A stretch of DNA of 27,108 bases, taken from NCBI GenBank assembly GCA_013288145.1, contig JABDCJ010000026.1:8401-35508 (forward strand), in the 5' to 3' direction. A program made the translations under genes and the position numbers. The stretch is from Nitrososphaerota archaeon (GTDB taxonomy: Archaea; Thermoproteota; Nitrososphaeria; Nitrososphaerales; CADDZS01). Positions 14,905 through 23,203 of the stretch are shown here, one piece after another. Below the pieces are notes generated by a model. The model had not been told where the DNA came from, searched no databases, and saw only the letters and a program-made list of their open reading frames with translations. Position 1 is the first letter of the stretch, and every line of letters begins with the position of its first letter.

Positions 14905-15888
14905 TTGTCAGACATCAACTTCGGCATAGATTTGAGTAATAGAGGCCTCGTATTTCTTAAGGACGAGTACAAATTCGAGAATCTTCTGCAGATTGCCGAG
15001 TCAGCAGAAAGCGAGGGATGGTACTGCTTAACCCTTGGAGATGGTTTCATCGCGAAACCTCGATGGGATCCGATAATTCTACACTCCGCGATTGCGATGG
15101 TGACAAAGAAAATAAAGCTCGCAACGGCGACTCTCAATATCAACTATAGAGAACCCTTGCTTTTTGCCAGAGATTGGGCTGTGCTTGATAATATATCCCA
15201 TGGTCGGACTGTCTTAGGACTGGGAGTAGGCAGTACTTCTCGTAGCTCGATTGGAGGGATCGAGGTCACGATAGATCGGGAGATGGAACTAGTCGGGAAT
15301 GGTCGACACATACAGCGAAAGGGTTCGATGCTTGAAGAATGGATAATTTTGTGTCGCAAGCTTTGGACAGAGGATTTTGTTTCATTCCACGGAAAGAGCT
15401 TCAATTATGATGGTGTACGCATCGAACCAAAACCGTATCAGAAACCCAGTCCCCCGATCAAAATGGCGGCAGGCGTGGTAGATCTCAAGGATTTTGTCAT
15501 TGATCGACTGGCGAGAGTTGCTGATGGTTGGCTAACGTCCTCAGTCGATGTTGAAAAATTTCAGAATACTTGGGCGAGAGTGAAAGAACGCCTGAAGGCG
15601 AATAAGAGGGATGTTAATCAATTCAGTGTTACATTCGAGGTCAGCGGTGTATTAGCTGAAGATCCAACGACAGTCAAGGCTGACATGTCAGCTTGGTATA
15701 AAGGATATTATGGTGTAGAAAGCGCGGAACAAGTGTCGCGTTTTGCAGTAGGTAACGCGAGTTATTGGATAAAGCAATTTACAAAATGGGCTGATGCCGG
15801 AGTGAATACTTTCTCACTACGAATTCCTAGCACCAAACTAGAAGATCAGGTCAAAGCGTTTTCCAAACAGGTCCTTCCAAGTTTCTAA
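14905..15888 (+). CDS. LLM-class flavin-dependent oxidoreductase (luciferase-like, possibly F420-using)
   Basis: A 327-residue TIM-barrel protein. The N-terminal INFGIDLSNRG, the loop GWYCLTLGDGFI, the strand KKIKLATATLNIN and LGLGVGSTSRS all fit the bacterial luciferase-like family. The helix-loop EPKPYQKPSPPIKMA is diagnostic of the LLM group that includes F420-dependent reductases and FMN monooxygenases. It uses a TTG start at 14905; a CATAATAAATG box centred near 14871 would give a very short leader. It lies downstream of the MFS gene with a 116-base gap containing a T-run. The cofactor (F420 or FMN) and substrate cannot be decided by eye. Confidence 0.9.
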   Translation: MSDINFGIDLSNRGLVFLKDEYKFENLLQIAESAESEGWYCLTLGDGFIAKPRWDPIILHSAIAMVTKKIKLATATLNINYREPLLFARDWAVLDNISHGRTVLGLGVGSTSRSSIGGIEVTIDREMELVGNGRHIQRKGSMLEEWIILCRKLWTEDFVSFHGKSFNYDGVRIEPKPYQKPSPPIKMAAGVVDLKDFVIDRLARVADGWLTSSVDVEKFQNTWARVKERLKANKRDVNQFSVTFEVSGVLAEDPTTVKADMSAWYKGYYGVESAEQVSRFAVGNASYWIKQFTKWADAGVNTFSLRIPSTKLEDQVKAFSKQVLPSF

Positions 15889-15949
15889 TAAAAGGGCGCC
15901 TAAATTTTCACAATTTACCTCCTTGGACTTGCCTTACACGAGTTGGACT

Positions 15950-15978
15950 AAGTTAGGAATGAAAACTTCCTAACTTTT
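15950..15978 (+). terminator. Hairpin terminator between convergent genes
   Basis: AAGTTAGGAA and TTCCTAACTT form a perfect ten-base stem with a seven-base TGAAAAC loop, followed by two more T residues in the plus direction. It lies 62 bases after the LLM stop and 48 bases before the stop of the convergent tautomerase gene, so it may serve both directions. Confidence 0.55.
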
Positions 15979-16025
15979 CCAGCAGGAAATCAGCAGGGAC
16001 TATCGTGAAGAACGAAGGATAATCT

Positions 16026-16232
16026 TTAGGGCGTTGGCTTCTTAGGTGGCATATCCGAGGTCATCACGCCTCCGATCGCCCACTGTTCGTGCTTGATCTC
16101 GCGAAAGATAACGTGCACTCCCGCTGGATTTGAGCCGCCCACTCTGGCAAGAGTCTCGGTGATTTCTTTTGCGATTTGTCTCTTCTGCTCGATTGATCGG
16201 CCATCAAAGAAATTTATTTCAACTACTGGCAT
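16026..16232 (-). CDS. 4-oxalocrotonate tautomerase-family protein, second copy
   Basis: A 68-residue protein beginning Met-Pro (MPVVEINFFDGRSIEQKRQI), with Pro1 as the expected catalytic base. Arg11, counting from Pro1, (DGR) and an Arg in VIFREI near residue 40 match the two substrate-binding arginines of classic 4-oxalocrotonate tautomerase, so this copy looks more conventional than the one at 13097. WAIGG near residue 52 matches the conserved Trp-containing C-terminal segment. A TATA box 26 bases upstream of the ATG implies a leaderless mRNA. It is divergent from the molybdenum hydroxylase operon, suggesting that a keto-enol intermediate is made there. Confidence 0.9.
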   Translation of the reverse strand: MPVVEINFFDGRSIEQKRQIAKEITETLARVGGSNPAGVHVIFREIKHEQWAIGGVMTSDMPPKKPTP

Positions 16233-16254
16233 GGTCTAAACGCCACTGCGTGCG

Positions 16255-16262
16255 TATTTAAT
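16255..16262 (-). promoter_or_regulatory. TATA box for the second tautomerase gene
   Basis: ATTAAATA on the minus strand is centred 26 bases from the ATG at 16232. It sits in the divergent region shared with the molybdenum hydroxylase operon. Confidence 0.5.
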
Positions 16263-16407
16263 GTCTTTCTTAGGATTCAATTGCTCCGGGATTCCATAGT
16301 ATGAATTCGGATCTTCAGATGGATCTTCCTTGGAAAAACAAAGAACCCTTATATTCGACATTCGACCTTTTTACGTTGTGGCAGTTCGGTCTACTCCGTC
16401 TCCGACT

Positions 16408-16881
16408 TTGAGTAAGGAGATTATTTTGAATGTTAATGGGATGGAACACGAACTAATCGTAGAATCTCGGACCACACTCGCGGAAGCCCTAAGAATTAAT
16501 CTTGGTCTGACCGGGACTAAGTTGGGATGTAATCGAGCTATGTGTGGCAGTTGCACAGTGATTGCAGATGGTCTACCAATTTTCTCATGCACGACCCTCG
16601 CCGTTGAAACTCAAGGCAAATCGATCCAGACTATTGAGGGACTGGAAAAAAATGGGAAACTTGATCCTCTTCAGGTTTCTTTCATTGAGGAGGACGCGGT
16701 ACAGTGTGGCATATGCATCCCTGGAATGATCATGTCGTCGAAGGCATTGTTGGATAAATGTGATAATCCGACTGAAGAAGAAGTGATGGATGCGATAGCC
16801 GGAAATCTGTGTCGATGCGGTACGTACCCCAACACAATCAAAGCGGTTCTTGCAGCTGCAAAGATGGGATACGGACGGTAA
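16408..16881 (+). CDS. Molybdenum hydroxylase small subunit, two [2Fe-2S] clusters
   Basis: The frame is open from an ATG at 16330, but the first 26 residues do not look like the family, and relatives start just before the KEIILNVNG strand. The TTG at 16408 gives 157 residues, the normal size for this subunit, and is my choice. The N-terminal ferredoxin-like cluster uses Cys41, Cys46, Cys49 and Cys61 (GCNRAMCGSC...C). The second, helical cluster uses Cys100, Cys103, Cys135 and Cys137 (QCGIC...LCRCG). It passes electrons from the molybdenum site of the large subunit encoded 101 bases downstream. A TATA-like CTTATATT (near 16348) or TTTTTA (near 16368) could drive the operon. Confidence 0.93.
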   Translation: MSKEIILNVNGMEHELIVESRTTLAEALRINLGLTGTKLGCNRAMCGSCTVIADGLPIFSCTTLAVETQGKSIQTIEGLEKNGKLDPLQVSFIEEDAVQCGICIPGMIMSSKALLDKCDNPTEEEVMDAIAGNLCRCGTYPNTIKAVLAAAKMGYGR

Positions 16882-16982
16882 AGTATGAAAAACAAGAATT
16901 TCTGGCAACGTTGAAGGAAGTCAAAAGCATAGAATTCTTCGGTTATCTTTTGGAGTCGAATATTCAGGGAGACAATTAGTTC

Positions 16983-19319
16983 TTGTCCGAAGTTATTCAA
17001 AAGCAGCAACGTGGACTTCCTGTAGAAGGCTGGGTTCCTAGTCGACTTCCAAGAGAGTTCACTCTTATTGGTAAACCCATTAATCGAAGAGATGCGAACT
17101 CAAAAGTAACAGGCGCGGCAAAATATGCGTCCGACATAAATATTCCGGGCATGCTTCATGCAAAGCTTCTACTGTGTCCGCACCCCCACGCGAAAATAAA
17201 GCGAATTGACACGAGCAAAGCGGAGTCTCTTCCAGGTGTTAGAGCTGTACTCTCGCTCAATAATTGCGAAGAATGGTATACCTACTGGTACATGCAAAAG
17301 CAGCCAGCGTTCCCCAGGGAAATTGCGTACGCAGGACAGGAAATCGCAGCTGTCGCCGCTGATGATGTCTCGACCGCAACGAAAGCTATCGAACTAATTG
17401 ATGTTGAATACGAGATCCTTCCTGCCGCTATCGATCCGCGGGACGCTTTGAAGCTTGATGCTCCGCTAGTTCCGATTCTAGATGTTGAAGCTGAAAAAAC
17501 CCGTTGCGGCAATGTGCACAGCGCCTCGGTTTATCAGCGCGGCGACTACCAACAAGGGTTTATGGAGTCCGATGTGATTGTAGAAGATGAATTTTTCCAG
17601 CCCGGACAGTTTCACACGGACATTGGAACTAGATCGTGTGTTGTAAATTGGGATGGAAAACTGCTTACGGTTCATGAATCGTCGCAGGGAGTCTGGAACA
17701 TCAAGCTGCAACTTGCCAAGTCGCTCGGTATACCGGAGGATAAGATCAGGGTAATTGTGAAGTATCAAGCCGGTGGTTTTGGGTCAAAAGCAGGAGCTCA
17801 GAGGTTTGTGCACTTCGCTTCTAAGCTATCAATGATGACCCAGAAACCCGTTCGACTTGAGCTTAATCGTAGAGAAGAGTTCTTGCTCCACCCGCGTAGG
17901 TTCGGCACGAGGACATGGATCAAGATAGGAGCGAAAAAGGATGGAACTTTAGTTTCGCTTCAGATCCGAGGAGAAGTTGATTTGGGAGCGGGTAGTAGAT
18001 ATGGCGAATCTTCAGCGAGCATGATACTCCACCATGTCGCTGAGGCTTACAAATGTCCCAATATTTTTGTGGAAATAGCTGGAGTGTATACGAACACAAT
18101 TCCTACGGGTCCTCAAAGAGGAGTCATGAATCCGGCGGGAGTTTTCCCAATGGAATCTATCGTAGATAGCCTTGCTAGAAAGCTTAGAATTGATCCCATC
18201 GAACTAAGAATGAAGAACTATGTCGTTACCGCCGACGCCAACACGAATACTCCCTATTCTTCAAAGCATTTGGATCAATGTGTTGATGCTGTTGCAAATG
18301 GAATAGACTGGCGAAGAAGGGACCAGCTTAGCAGAACAAACGCCGGACGTACGAAAAAGAGGGGGATAGGAATGGCCTGGTACGTCATGGAAAGAGCCGG
18401 GTACACTCCCTTCTTGGCAAAGGCGCAGATTATCATCCGGAAAAATGGTGAAGTTGAACTCAGGGCGGGGTTTGTAGACATAGGAACAGGGTCGTCGACG
18501 CTCATGGCAATGATAGCGGCTGAGGAGCTGGGCATAGATCTTGATGACCTAATTGTTCATTATGGCGATACCGAAGGCACGTTATACTCACCATCAAGTC
18601 ACGGATCAAGAATAACGACAGAAATGGGACCCGCCGTTTTGCAGGCGGCGGCGCTAGCTAGGCAAGAAGTTTTCAAACTCGTAGGAGCTAAATTTGGTGT
18701 TAAAGTTGAGTCTCTCGCATCAGCCAATGGTAGAATATACGTGAAGTCCCATCCGAACATATGGATTTCTTTCAAGGATGCTTGCGCCCTGATGAGTGAA
18801 GAAGAAATTGTAACAACTGGGAGCAGAGCGCCAAACTCCGAGGATGAGGTATACAGGCAGTTTGGAGCCGAGGCGGCCGAAGTGGAGGTGGATGTGGAGA
18901 CTGGGAATGTCAAAGTGGTTAGAATTGTATCAGCATATGATATAGGTAAGGCGCTAAATCCGAAGCTAGTCGAGTCTCAGTATTATGGGGCGATAACGAT
19001 GGGATTGGGGATGAGCCTTTTTGAGGAGGGAGAGTTCGATGGCAAAACTGGTGTGTTACTTAACTGTGATACTCACCAGTACAGAATTCCCTGTGCGAAA
19101 GAGATGCCGAAGATTAATACCATAAACATCGAGAATAGCGATGAACACTATCCTTACTCTGGAAAGCCAGTTGGAGAGGCCCCTCTGCTCGGCATCCTTC
19201 CAGCTATTAGAAACGCGATATTGCACGCAACAGGGGTTGAGTTAAATAGTCTACCCATGACGCCGGATAAATTCTTGGATGCAATGCCGGTAGATGAACA
19301 AATAGCCATTGTTCATTAG
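16983..19319 (+). CDS. Molybdenum hydroxylase large (molybdopterin-binding) subunit
   Basis: A 778-residue protein of the xanthine oxidase/CO dehydrogenase large-subunit family. Domain 1 (about 30-150) has the KVTGAAKYASDI entry. The cofactor domain has GGFGSK at 264-269, a PTGPQRGVMNP loop near 373-384 and GTGSST near 505. The active-site Glu is Glu732 in PVGEAPLLG. The CO-dehydrogenase AYRCSFR loop is absent, so it is not a form I CO dehydrogenase; an aldehyde, purine or N-heterocycle hydroxylase is likelier. A TTG start at 16983 follows an AGGGAG ribosome-binding-like stretch. No FAD (medium) subunit gene is present, so this may be a two-subunit enzyme that donates electrons to another acceptor, as in isoquinoline 1-oxidoreductase. 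A 95-base gap leads to the second LLM gene. Confidence 0.93.
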   Translation: MSEVIQKQQRGLPVEGWVPSRLPREFTLIGKPINRRDANSKVTGAAKYASDINIPGMLHAKLLLCPHPHAKIKRIDTSKAESLPGVRAVLSLNNCEEWYTYWYMQKQPAFPREIAYAGQEIAAVAADDVSTATKAIELIDVEYEILPAAIDPRDALKLDAPLVPILDVEAEKTRCGNVHSASVYQRGDYQQGFMESDVIVEDEFFQPGQFHTDIGTRSCVVNWDGKLLTVHESSQGVWNIKLQLAKSLGIPEDKIRVIVKYQAGGFGSKAGAQRFVHFASKLSMMTQKPVRLELNRREEFLLHPRRFGTRTWIKIGAKKDGTLVSLQIRGEVDLGAGSRYGESSASMILHHVAEAYKCPNIFVEIAGVYTNTIPTGPQRGVMNPAGVFPMESIVDSLARKLRIDPIELRMKNYVVTADANTNTPYSSKHLDQCVDAVANGIDWRRRDQLSRTNAGRTKKRGIGMAWYVMERAGYTPFLAKAQIIIRKNGEVELRAGFVDIGTGSSTLMAMIAAEELGIDLDDLIVHYGDTEGTLYSPSSHGSRITTEMGPAVLQAAALARQEVFKLVGAKFGVKVESLASANGRIYVKSHPNIWISFKDACALMSEEEIVTTGSRAPNSEDEVYRQFGAEAAEVEVDVETGNVKVVRIVSAYDIGKALNPKLVESQYYGAITMGLGMSLFEEGEFDGKTGVLLNCDTHQYRIPCAKEMPKINTINIENSDEHYPYSGKPVGEAPLLGILPAIRNAILHATGVELNSLPMTPDKFLDAMPVDEQIAIVH

Positions 19320-19414
19320 TTATCACAACTCGTTTTCGTTTTTATGACCAACGTATCTTTGATGGATCATAATGCTAGAAAAATTCAAATCGGTTTCTGT
19401 ATTTTCCCGAATAC

Positions 19415-20407
19415 ATGAATGCTAAATCAAAATTCGGCGTATATGTTCTCCCGTGGGGGAGCGAGCCAGCTTCCTTAGACCAGATAACTAAATTCGCAAA
19501 ACTTGCCGAAGAGTGCGGATTTGATTCTATTCAAATTCCGACTCATCTGACATTACCGGAGGTTCATTTCTTCAAAGAATTTCCTAACAAGAACATGCTT
19601 GATTCTTTCATAATGGCTGGCGCGATCGCCAGCGTGACAAAGAGGATCAAAATTGGGGTCAATGCGAGTATTCTGCCGGCGCTCCATCCATTCATGTGGG
19701 CAAAATTCGTGTCGACTTTGGACGTCCTGACCAACGGAAGAGCAATCTTCGCAGGTACCGTAGGGTGGTGGAAGGATGATTTTCAAATTCCTGGTGTTGA
19801 TATTCACAAGAGAGGTCAGATTACCGAAGAGGAGCTGAAAGCGATCAATTCTCTTTTTACAGATGAGACCGTTGACTTCAAGGGACGTTTTTATCAGTTC
19901 CAAGCTAGCCTAGAGCCAAAACCTGTGCAGAAACCTCGTCCCGTGACCTGGATCTCTGGAGGATCGGATCGAAGATCTATAGCTCGCGCTGCGAGATTTG
20001 CGGACTATTTCTGCACCGCCTCGCCCCCTATTCAAAATGCCAAACAGATTGCAACTATTCTAAGCGAAGAAACTCAAAAGGCGAGAACAGCCACCAAATT
20101 AGCAGTGTTTCACTTTGTTGGAATCACGACCGAGCAAGAAGCCGTGAAAAATGAGATTGTCCCAATATTCAACAAAATGGCAGGCCAAGCGTATTTGCAT
20201 CCGCCATCGGAAGTCAGTGTTTCAGATTATATCATGAACAACTCGATTGCCGGTCTCCCTCAAGATTGCATTGATAGGATCAACGACTTTCAAGAGATCG
20301 GGACATCTTATTTTCTCACGGATTTCTACTACCATGGGCTGAAGAGCATCGAATACGGCATGAAACAAATGGAACTTTTTGGTGACAAAGTGCTGTCAAA
20401 ACTCTGA
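19415..20407 (+). CDS. LLM-class flavin-dependent oxidoreductase, second copy
   Basis: A 330-residue luciferase-like TIM barrel. It shows FGVYVLPWGSE at the first strand, SIQIPTH (the second-strand loop), KRIKIGVNASILPALHP, LTNGRAIFAGTVGWW and EPKPVQKPRPVTWISGG, all family landmarks. The WISGG segment should bind the flavin or F420 phosphate. It differs from the 14905 copy in most loops, so the two are not a recent duplication. ATG at 19415 is the start. It follows the molybdenum hydroxylase by 95 bases and leads into the DUF3830 gene by 91 bases, so it belongs to the same pathway; a monooxygenase or reductase step on the hydroxylated product is a plausible inference. Confidence 0.92.
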   Translation: MNAKSKFGVYVLPWGSEPASLDQITKFAKLAEECGFDSIQIPTHLTLPEVHFFKEFPNKNMLDSFIMAGAIASVTKRIKIGVNASILPALHPFMWAKFVSTLDVLTNGRAIFAGTVGWWKDDFQIPGVDIHKRGQITEEELKAINSLFTDETVDFKGRFYQFQASLEPKPVQKPRPVTWISGGSDRRSIARAARFADYFCTASPPIQNAKQIATILSEETQKARTATKLAVFHFVGITTEQEAVKNEIVPIFNKMAGQAYLHPPSEVSVSDYIMNNSIAGLPQDCIDRINDFQEIGTSYFLTDFYYHGLKSIEYGMKQMELFGDKVLSKL

Positions 20408-20498
20408 GAACCAATAACGGTATAACGTGAACGCTTAGGAATTAGGCAGCATAGAAGGCTCAAATGTCGCCTAGTTTAGACTGCAAAAGAGGAAAGTC

Positions 20499-20921
20499 TT
20501 GAAGACAATCGTTCTGAAGATTGGAAATGAAGAGTTTTCTGCGAACCTGCATGATGATAGAGCACCCAAAACTGTGGAATCTTTGTTGAAATTGTTACCC
20601 TACCGGACCAAAGTCATACACGCAAGGTTCAGCGGCGAGGCAATCTGGGCACCCCTGCCCTCAGATTTCCCCGTGAATGTGCCGCTGGAGAATCAAACAA
20701 GCTATCCGTCAAAGGGCGAGCTCCTGTACTACCCAGGTTTCGTTAGCGAGAAGGAACTATTGATTCCTTATGGAGCTACAATTTTTTCCAGCAGGGTGGG
20801 TCTACTGCCCGGGAATCACTTTGCAACCATAGTCGATCAGCATGAAAAATTAGCAGAAATGGGAAAGAAAGTCCTGTGGGAAGGAGCAAAGGACATTTCG
20901 ATCAGCCTCGGAAAAGATTGA
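20499..20921 (+). CDS. DUF3830 family protein (cyclophilin-like fold)
   Basis: A 140-residue protein with the DUF3830 pattern: an N-terminal beta strand, then LHDDRAPKTVESLLKLLPY, HARFSGEAIWAPLP, GELLYYPG and an FSSRVG-like central strand. Function is not established for the family, which is often found beside catabolic amidohydrolases, LLM oxidoreductases and racemases. The TTG at 20499 has GAGG six bases upstream, a clear ribosome binding site, which suits translation inside an operon. It sits 91 bases after an LLM gene and 57 bases before an SDR gene. The conserved Gly-Glu-Ala-Trp patch hints at a ligand pocket, but that is speculation. Confidence 0.85.
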   Translation: MKTIVLKIGNEEFSANLHDDRAPKTVESLLKLLPYRTKVIHARFSGEAIWAPLPSDFPVNVPLENQTSYPSKGELLYYPGFVSEKELLIPYGATIFSSRVGLLPGNHFATIVDQHEKLAEMGKKVLWEGAKDISISLGKD

Positions 20922-20978
20922 AAAAATTCTGAAATAGCTGGCGCTTCATCGGCAAATACTCCGGAGAATTTTCTTCAA

Positions 20979-21743
20979 TTGTCATCCCAGTGCAGAAGAT
21001 TTGAGAATAAAGTTGTGCTTGTAACAGGATCGGCAAGAGGCATAGGGTTCGGGATCGCTAGGGCTTTTCTGAGCGAAGGCGCAAAAGTCGCCCTGAACGA
21101 CGTTAATCCTGCAGCTCTTGAAAACGCTCGTAAAGAGCTGGCTAGTTCAGAAGAATCTGTTAGGGCTTATGTTTCCGATGTGTCAAATGCAGCTCAAGTA
21201 AAAACAATGGTGGAGGCGATCGTTCAAGACTTTGGGACAATTGATGTGCTGGTAAATAATGCAGGCGTAGCGACTCCCACTCCTTACCTTGATCTCGAAG
21301 AAAAGGAATGGGATCGGGTGATGACAATCAATCTAAAGGGGGCAGTCATCGTCTCTCAGCAAGTCTTGAGACACATGATAACCAAAAACTATGGAAAGAT
21401 CGTAATGGTATCTAGTCTTTCCGGGAAGACGGGAGGAGTAGCTACAAGTATGCCCTACAGTGTATCAAAAGGTGGGCTGCTGGTTTTAATGCGCCAGCTG
21501 GCACGGGAATTCGGGAAATACAACATTACCTGTAACGCGGTTGCTCCTTCATTTGTTGACACGTCGTTGCTGAACGACCTGAAGCTGGATGGCAAAAAGG
21601 AAGAGCTAGCTTCGCTTAATGTGATAAGACGACTAGGTACCCCTGAAGATGTAGCCAATGGAGTTCTTTTCCTTGCTTCTGATGCATCTTCATTCATCAC
21701 TGGCGAGACGATTAACGTGAACGGCGGCCGGCTTATGGACTAG
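20979..21743 (+). CDS. Short-chain dehydrogenase/reductase (classical SDR)
   Basis: A 254-residue NAD(P)-linked oxidoreductase. TGSARGIG (16-23) binds the cofactor, an Asp after strand 2 (LNDVN) favours NAD, NNAG is intact, and the catalytic Ser and YSVSK (Tyr, Lys) are present. The C-terminal NVNGG is the usual family ending. A TTG start at 20979 follows a GGAG stretch by 12 bases. It is the last intact gene of the plus-strand run that begins with the molybdenum hydroxylase, and the region after it is a decayed gene. It probably oxidises or reduces a hydroxy or keto intermediate of that pathway; 3-oxoacyl-ACP reductase-like enzymes share all these features. Confidence 0.93.
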   Translation: MSSQCRRFENKVVLVTGSARGIGFGIARAFLSEGAKVALNDVNPAALENARKELASSEESVRAYVSDVSNAAQVKTMVEAIVQDFGTIDVLVNNAGVATPTPYLDLEEKEWDRVMTINLKGAVIVSQQVLRHMITKNYGKIVMVSSLSGKTGGVATSMPYSVSKGGLLVLMRQLAREFGKYNITCNAVAPSFVDTSLLNDLKLDGKKEELASLNVIRRLGTPEDVANGVLFLASDASSFITGETINVNGGRLMD

Positions 21744-21769
21744 TCCGACCGAATAGTGAATTACAGAGA

Positions 21770-22200
21770 TGTTTTGAAATTTGACACAGATCTGGAGGAC
21801 AAATCAACAATGTTAGAATGGTTCTTTCGATCATGAAGTTAGTCGAATAGAAACAATAGTGGTGCAGGGGACGGGATTAAAAATCCTCGGGTGTATACCC
21901 GTGCGAGACGACGGCCACATTATTTCGCAATAACCGGCCGATCCTCTGACTCTTTTCTGATTCGATGTTTTAGGACAGAAACGCCTATTCCTGAGAGTCC
22001 TCTTGGAGTCAAAGGAATTGGTGAAGCAGGGGACAATCGCTTCTCCTCCGGCAATTGTTGACGTAATGGAGGACGCTTTTTCTCAGGGCCGACATCATGA
22101 TTGATGCTATGCCCTTGAGTCCGAATTTCATCTTCAACTTCGCCAGATCTAGAAGAGCAAGCCAAGGTAGTATTTTGCCTCGTGGCATTAGTTTAGATCT
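21770..22200 (+). pseudogene. Decayed C-terminal part of a CoxL-type molybdenum hydroxylase large subunit
   Basis: The gap after the SDR gene reads, in shifting plus-strand frames, as the last third of a CO-dehydrogenase/aldehyde-oxidase large subunit. The pieces are GGQINNVRMVLSI then KLVE (21794-21847, followed by two in-frame TAG), VQGTGL to DDGHIIS (21862-21928), TETPIPESPLGVKGIGEAG (21975-22031), GTIASPPAIVDVMEDA after a one-base insertion in a G run (22030-22077), and IDAMPLSPNFIFNFARSRR (22100-22156). The order and spacing follow the family, including the active-site GEAG. The sequence is of the GVKGIGEAGT class and not of the VGEAPLLG class of the intact subunit at 16983, so it is the relic of a different enzyme and not a broken copy of the neighbour. 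Multiple frameshifts and stops rule out function. Confidence 0.85.
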
Positions 22201-22284
22201 TGCTCGTCAAGCTATGTACATGAGTTGGGCAAAAACAAGTATTTTCAAAAATTTTGCAAGATAATTTTGGGATATCGTAGAATA

Positions 22285-22293
22285 ACTTTTTAC
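22285..22293 (+). promoter_or_regulatory. TATA-like box for the aldolase-family gene
   Basis: ACTTTTTAC is centred 27 bases before the ATG at 22316, implying a leaderless transcript. The bases between 22201 and 22284 are AT-rich with no other recognisable feature. Confidence 0.4.
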
Positions 22294-22315
22294 CCGCACC
22301 TTTGTTAATCGGATT

Positions 22316-23203
22316 ATGAATTTTGGAAATTTTCCAGACTTAGTAGTTGCCACCGTAACTCCTTTCAAAGAGAACCATCCATACAAGGATGGAATTATTC
22401 AGCTGGTGGATTTTCTTTCGTCAGAGGGAATCGAGTCCTTCTTCGTATGCGGAACTACTGGCGAGGGAATGTTGATGAGTCTCAAAGATAGAAAATCTGC
22501 TGCCTCAATGTTTAGAGGGGCAACGAATAAGTCCGTTATTGTAAACGTCAGCGCCACCTCTTACGAAGATACTTTCGAACTTTGCGAGCATTCGCGAGAG
22601 CTTGGAGTTGAGGGAGTAGCCGTTCTTACTCCAGGATATTATGGCTATTCTCCTTCCGAATATGTTTCATATTTCTCATCGATTGCGAGAACATTCGATT
22701 TGCCTCTTTTTGTTTATTCAAATCCCGACATAACTAATGTCAAGCTAAGCGTGAAGATTCTAAGCTCTATTTTTGAAAAATGCTCCGCTAATGTGGTGGG
22801 GATGAAGGATAGTAGCGGCGATATTCAATACTTGGGAAGTCTACTTCGAGCTTTGCCCAAAGAGAAAAAAGTGTACAATGGAATAGATTCCGTCTATCTA
22901 CCAGCTCTGAGCTTGGGAGCTTTTGGTCAAGTATCCGGACTTGCAAATGTAGCTCCAGCTCATTTCGTCAGATTACGCGATTCTTGGAAACAAGGAAGGA
23001 TGGACGAAGCATTGAACCTTCAGAATGAAATTTGCGCTATCCAATCTCTCTTGGGAGAATATCCCTTCCAAGGCATGAAAGAAGCTATCAAGCTAATGGG
23101 TGTTGATGTAGGAACTCCGAGATTTCCGGTCAATGAGCTAGCTGATAAATCCAAAGAAGAATTGAAGGATAGTTTGAGACGGATCCAACTTGTCCCCGCG
23201 TGA
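22316..23203 (+). CDS. DapA/KDG-aldolase family lyase (class I Schiff-base aldolase)
   Basis: A 295-residue TIM barrel of the dihydrodipicolinate synthase/N-acetylneuraminate lyase family. GTTGEG (46-51) binds the pyruvate carboxylate, Tyr134 is in FVYSNP and Lys164 in VGMKDSSGD is the Schiff-base lysine. The Arg that follows the YNVP-type motif in true dihydrodipicolinate synthases is missing (YSNPDITN), so lysine biosynthesis is unlikely. A 2-keto-3-deoxy-sugar-acid aldolase, making pyruvate and an aldehyde, is the better fit. It would act after a sugar-acid dehydratase such as the gene at 2811. The ATG start has a TATA-like box at leaderless distance. Other pyruvate-dependent lyases of the family cannot be excluded. 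Confidence 0.9.
   Translation: MNFGNFPDLVVATVTPFKENHPYKDGIIQLVDFLSSEGIESFFVCGTTGEGMLMSLKDRKSAASMFRGATNKSVIVNVSATSYEDTFELCEHSRELGVEGVAVLTPGYYGYSPSEYVSYFSSIARTFDLPLFVYSNPDITNVKLSVKILSSIFEKCSANVVGMKDSSGDIQYLGSLLRALPKEKKVYNGIDSVYLPALSLGAFGQVSGLANVAPAHFVRLRDSWKQGRMDEALNLQNEICAIQSLLGEYPFQGMKEAIKLMGVDVGTPRFPVNELADKSKEELKDSLRRIQLVPA

Noticed and set aside
16330..16407. A 26-residue N-terminal extension of the iron-sulfur subunit, possibly a targeting signal
   Set aside because: It has no twin-arginine or Sec signal, and the family normally begins at the KEIILNVNG strand; the TTG at 16408 gives the expected size.
16884..16913. A tiny ATG frame between the two molybdenum hydroxylase genes
   Set aside because: Only nine codons, with no ribosome binding site of note; it is likely to be untranslated.
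21860..21915. Two adjacent hairpins (GGATT-AAA-AATCC and CGGGT-GTAT-ACCCG) resembling the anticodon and variable arms of a leucine tRNA
   Set aside because: The anticodon loop would be two bases short, no GTTCRA T-arm follows, no acceptor stem pairs, and the stretch is better explained as codons of the CoxL relic.
21920..22165. An 81-codon open frame on the minus strand
   Set aside because: It has no family look, and it is antisense to the CoxL relic, whose plus-strand motifs are clear.
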